Shown: in pieces, positions 5,385-7,509 of the stretch
Position numbering within the stretch: position 1 is the stretch's first letter
How the letters are laid out: every line of letters starts with the position of its first letter
Source: Chloroflexota bacterium
GTDB lineage: Bacteria; Chloroflexota; UBA5177; JANWHV01
Length of the DNA stretch: 7,509 bases
Reading direction: 5' to 3'
Assembly (NCBI GenBank): GCA_025924845.1
Contig: JAICHN010000258.1
Span: 1-7,509 of the forward strand
Notes under the pieces: generated by a model
Seen by the model: the letters and a program-made list of their open reading frames with translations, nothing else
Database searches by the model: none
What the model was told of the DNA's origin: nothing
Position numbers and translations under genes: made by a program

Positions 5385-5459
5385 GAGGATCAGCGCATGT
5401 GGACTGAGATTACGCGGCCAGGAATACTCGATGTCGGCAGCACGGAGGAGGTCGATCCG

Positions 5460-6164
5460 ATGAGCGAGAGAGCATTGGATGCCGCCGGCGAGATCAGCAC
5501 CCCGATTCGCGTCTTCCTGGTCGACGATCATGGTGTGGTGCGCGAAGGCATACGCACCTACCTGAGCCTAGCCGATGATATTGAGATCGTAGGTGAGGCC
5601 GGGGATGGACGGCAAGTGCTCGATCGCCTGGCGCGGCTGGACGCCGCGGACGGCTTGCCCGATGTGGTGCTGATGGATCTGCAGATGCCGAACATGGACG
5701 GGGTCGCCGCGACCGCCGCGATCAAAGAGCGCTTTCCCGTCGTGGAGGTCGTCGTGCTGACCAGCTTTATCGACGACGACAAGGTGCATGCTGTCCTGCA
5801 AGCCGGCGCGACCGGCTACGTGCTCAAATATGCCGAGGCGCCGGAGCTTACCGCGGCAATACGGGCGGCCTATCGCGGCGCTATGCATCTCGATCCGGCG
5901 GTGGCCAGGCGCCTGGTGCAGGGGTTGCGTGGGCCGCACCTGGAGGACCAGGTCGACCCCCTGACCGAACGCGAGCACCAGGTGCTGGTGCTGGTGGCGC
6001 AGGGGCAGGCCAACAAGGAGATAGCCCGGGATCTGGGGATCAGCGAGCGTACGGCGCGCACCCACGTGAGTAACATTTTAGCGAAGCTGGGCCTCACCTC
6101 GCGCACGCAGGCCGCGCTCCATGCCCTCCGTGAGGGGCTCATTCCGCCTCCGCCAACGGACTAA
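5460..6164 (+). CDS. NarL/FixJ family two-component response regulator
   Basis: I choose ATG 5460, with GGAGGAGG (5444-5451) eight bases upstream; an in-frame ATG at 5397 would add 21 residues and has a weaker GAGG site. The 234-residue product has a receiver domain (residues 16-132) with the acidic pair D22/D23, phosphoacceptor D73 in LMDLQMPNMDG, T101 and K123. A linker leads to a LuxR-type helix-turn-helix (about 167-222) containing LTEREHQVLVLVAQG, NKEIARDLGIS and RTARTHVSNILAKL. All residues needed for phosphotransfer are present. Family role: phosphorylation by a histidine kinase promotes dimerisation and DNA binding in the cytoplasm. The kinase gene 163 bases downstream on the same strand is the likely partner. 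Regulator-first order with a sizeable gap is less common than overlapping kinase-regulator pairs and suggests the kinase has its own control. The regulated genes cannot be read from the window. Confidence 0.95.
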   Translation: MSERALDAAGEISTPIRVFLVDDHGVVREGIRTYLSLADDIEIVGEAGDGRQVLDRLARLDAADGLPDVVLMDLQMPNMDGVAATAAIKERFPVVEVVVLTSFIDDDKVHAVLQAGATGYVLKYAEAPELTAAIRAAYRGAMHLDPAVARRLVQGLRGPHLEDQVDPLTEREHQVLVLVAQGQANKEIARDLGISERTARTHVSNILAKLGLTSRTQAALHALREGLIPPPPTD

Positions 6165-6168
6165 CACC

Positions 6169-6334
6169 CTGTCAACCATCTATGGTCGCCCCGGCTCCAA
6201 CGCCACAGTGTCATGATAAGGAAGTTTCTCTTGATCCTGATCCTGAAGTGTCACGGCAAAGGACGATGCGACTAAAGTTGCCGCGGTTCCGGGCATGTCG
6301 CACCAGCTTCGTGGGGGTGGTCGCGCCATGACAC
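6169..6334. repeat. Near-periodic GTGTCA-type boxes between regulator and kinase genes
   Basis: Direct copies lie at 6169-6174 (CTGTCA, one mismatch), 6208-6213 (GTGTCA, within AGTGTCATG 6207-6215) and 6248-6253 (GTGTCA, within AGTGTCACG 6247-6255). An inverted copy, TGACAC, is at 6329-6334. Start-to-start distances are 39, 40 and 81 bases. The last two copies belong to a longer 16-base inverted repeat. A DNA-binding site array, possibly for the adjacent regulator, is an inference. Confidence 0.5.
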
Positions 6335-6340
6335 TTCAGG
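6242..6340 (+). repeat. 16-base inverted repeat whose right arm covers the kinase start codon
   Basis: CCTGAAGTGTCACGGC at 6242-6257 matches the reverse complement of 6325-6340 at 15 of 16 positions. The single difference is C6254 opposite A6328, the first base of the proposed start codon. The 67 bases between the arms would form a large loop. In RNA the arms would base-pair the kinase AUG (6328-6330); in DNA they are two oppositely oriented protein-binding half-sites. Confidence 0.7.
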
Positions 6341-7509
6341 GCGGCAACCTTCAGGCAAGCGGAGAGCAGCCCGCGCCCGCCCGTCATCAGGTGCATCCAT
6401 ATCTACCGCTCAGGATCTTTATCATTATCGAATATGCCATTGTCATACCCACCTATGCCTACACGTTGCTGGGGCCGGGCGGTCTCTTGCCTCGCGGGAA
6501 GGGCTGGGGCGCCGTGGCTCTCTGGACCGCGGTGATCGGCGCTTTCACGCTCCTGCCCCTGCTCGTCCGCCCGCGCATCGTGCGCCGGCGGGCACAGGTC
6601 GTCTACCTGGCGGCCTATCTGGGCCTCGCGGCCTGGGCCGTGTGGCTGGCCAATTTCACCACGATCTCGCCCTTCCTCTTTTATCTCGTGGTCGGGGCGG
6701 CGACCCTGTTTGACCGGCGCTTTGGACGCATTACGGCGGTTGCCTGCGTCGTCATCGTATACGGAGAGGCATATCTACTGATCGGGCGCCATGACGCCAC
6801 TGTCTACGTCACCTTGCTGTCCTGGATTGCCGGCCTGGTGTTTACGCTCACGACGATCATGCTCGCCCTGCGTGAGCAGGAGGCGCGCACGCGGTCGGAA
6901 CAATTGCTCGCCGATCTGCGCGGGGCCAACGACCAATTGCGCGTCTATGCCGAGCAGGTAGGCGAATTAGCCACTCTGCGAGAACGGGCTCGCCTCGCTC
7001 AGGAACTGCACGACTCCGTTTCGCAGACCCTCTTTTCGGCAAGCCTGATCGCCGATGCGTTGCCCCAACTTTGGACTCGCCGCCCGGAGACGGCCCTGAA
7101 TCGAGCGGAGGAGTTGCGCCGCCTCACCCGCGGCGCCCAGGCCGAAATGCGTTCACTGCTGCTGGAGCTACGGCCTGCCGCCCTGACCCAAATGGCTCTG
7201 GGCGATCTGCTCGGCCAATTAGCCAGGGCAGCCGGAAGCCGTACGCGTGTCCCAATCGCGGTAGTGGTTGAGGGGGCGCGCACCCTGCCCCCGGATGTTC
7301 AAGTGGCGCTGTACCGCATCACGCAAGAGGCGCTCAACAACAGCGTAAAGTACGCGGAGGCCGCCCACCTTACGATTACCGGCCGTCTTGAGGAACGATG
7401 CGTCTCTATCGAAGTGCGGGACGACGGGGTGGGATTCGATCCCTACGCCGTGCCGGCGGGCCACTTTGGCCTGGGGATCATGCAGGAGCGCGCCGTGATG
7501 GTCGGCGCG
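6328..7509 (+). CDS. Multi-pass sensor histidine kinase, NarX/LiaS/DesK type (3' end beyond window)
   Basis: The frame is open from ATG 6328 to the last base (394 codons) with no stop in the window. A GGGGGTGG stretch seven bases upstream is a modest ribosome site; an in-frame ATG at 6295 has none and is the alternative. Residues 1-27 are polar. About six hydrophobic segments lie near 29-48, 62-80, 91-110, 114-127, 134-152 and 159-180, followed by a probable signalling helix (182-222). The dimerisation/phosphoacceptor domain is HisKA_3 type, with H228 in ELHDSVSQTLFSASL. The ATPase domain shows the N box (QEALNNSVKYA, 333-343), G1 box (VRDDGVGFD, 363-371) and G2 box (HFGLGIMQER, 379-388). No periplasmic sensor domain is evident, so it probably senses within or at the membrane. 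Its likely target is the response regulator just upstream. Only a few dozen C-terminal residues should be missing. Confidence 0.92.
   Translation, partial: MTLQGGNLQASGEQPAPARHQVHPYLPLRIFIIIEYAIVIPTYAYTLLGPGGLLPRGKGWGAVALWTAVIGAFTLLPLLVRPRIVRRRAQVVYLAAYLGLAAWAVWLANFTTISPFLFYLVVGAATLFDRRFGRITAVACVVIVYGEAYLLIGRHDATVYVTLLSWIAGLVFTLTTIMLALREQEARTRSEQLLADLRGANDQLRVYAEQVGELATLRERARLAQELHDSVSQTLFSASLIADALPQLWTRRPETALNRAEELRRLTRGAQAEMRSLLLELRPAALTQMALGDLLGQLARAAGSRTRVPIAVVVEGARTLPPDVQVALYRITQEALNNSVKYAEAAHLTITGRLEERCVSIEVRDDGVGFDPYAVPAGHFGLGIMQERAVMVGA

Noticed and set aside
5397..5459. Earlier ATG for the response regulator
   Set aside because: GGAGGAGG at ideal spacing favours ATG 5460, and receiver domains rarely need the extra 21 residues; kept as an alternative only.
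6228..6246. Short tandem TGATCC repeat before the kinase gene
   Set aside because: Only about two and a half 6-base units; too short to treat as a repeat element.
1..7509. Mobile element, CRISPR, tRNA/rRNA or phage signals
   Set aside because: No transposase-like product, terminal inverted repeats with target duplication, spaced repeats, tRNA cloverleaf or rRNA-like stretch was seen on either strand.

Overview
This is a high-GC bacterial window (well over half G+C by eye) with GTG and ATG starts and clear AGGAGG-type ribosome binding sites. The gene types suggest a Chloroflexota-like or other high-GC soil/thermophile lineage: formate dehydrogenase/NuoF-type subunits, a Uma2-family protein, and a NarL-type response regulator with a multi-pass sensor kinase. 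The lineage is inference only; nothing in the window fixes the taxon.

Layout, left to right. (1) Positions 2-1049 (+) hold the 3' end of a NuoF/formate dehydrogenase beta-like flavoprotein, followed after one base by a GTG-started, all-iron-sulfur protein. The second gene is the N-terminal part of an NAD-dependent formate dehydrogenase alpha chain and stops just after the proximal [4Fe-4S] domain, so the molybdopterin catalytic domain is missing. (2) A hairpin, then a Uma2 (DUF820) PD-(D/E)XK-fold protein whose expected catalytic Asp is Tyr. (3) A stand-alone secreted protein of unknown function with a Sec signal peptide, its own leader with an operator-like dyad, and a strong terminator. (4) Two minus-strand genes: a VOC (glyoxalase-fold) protein preceded by a perfect 9-bp palindrome, and upstream of it a membrane-anchored protein made of glycine-rich beta repeats behind a short coiled coil and one hydrophobic segment. 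(5) A 406-base divergent intergenic region, then a five-helix membrane protein on the plus strand. (6) A two-component pair: a NarL/FixJ response regulator followed by a histidine kinase that runs off the window end.

How they work together: the first two genes are translationally coupled and form an electron-transfer module (NADH/flavin to Fe-S chain) that would need a catalytic subunit from elsewhere. The response regulator and kinase are very likely partners. The 163 bases between them carry near-periodic GTGTCA-type boxes, and a 16-base inverted repeat whose right arm covers the proposed kinase start codon. That is the most unusual non-coding structure in the window. The remaining genes look like independent units. 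I saw no tRNA, rRNA, CRISPR array, insertion sequence or phage gene.
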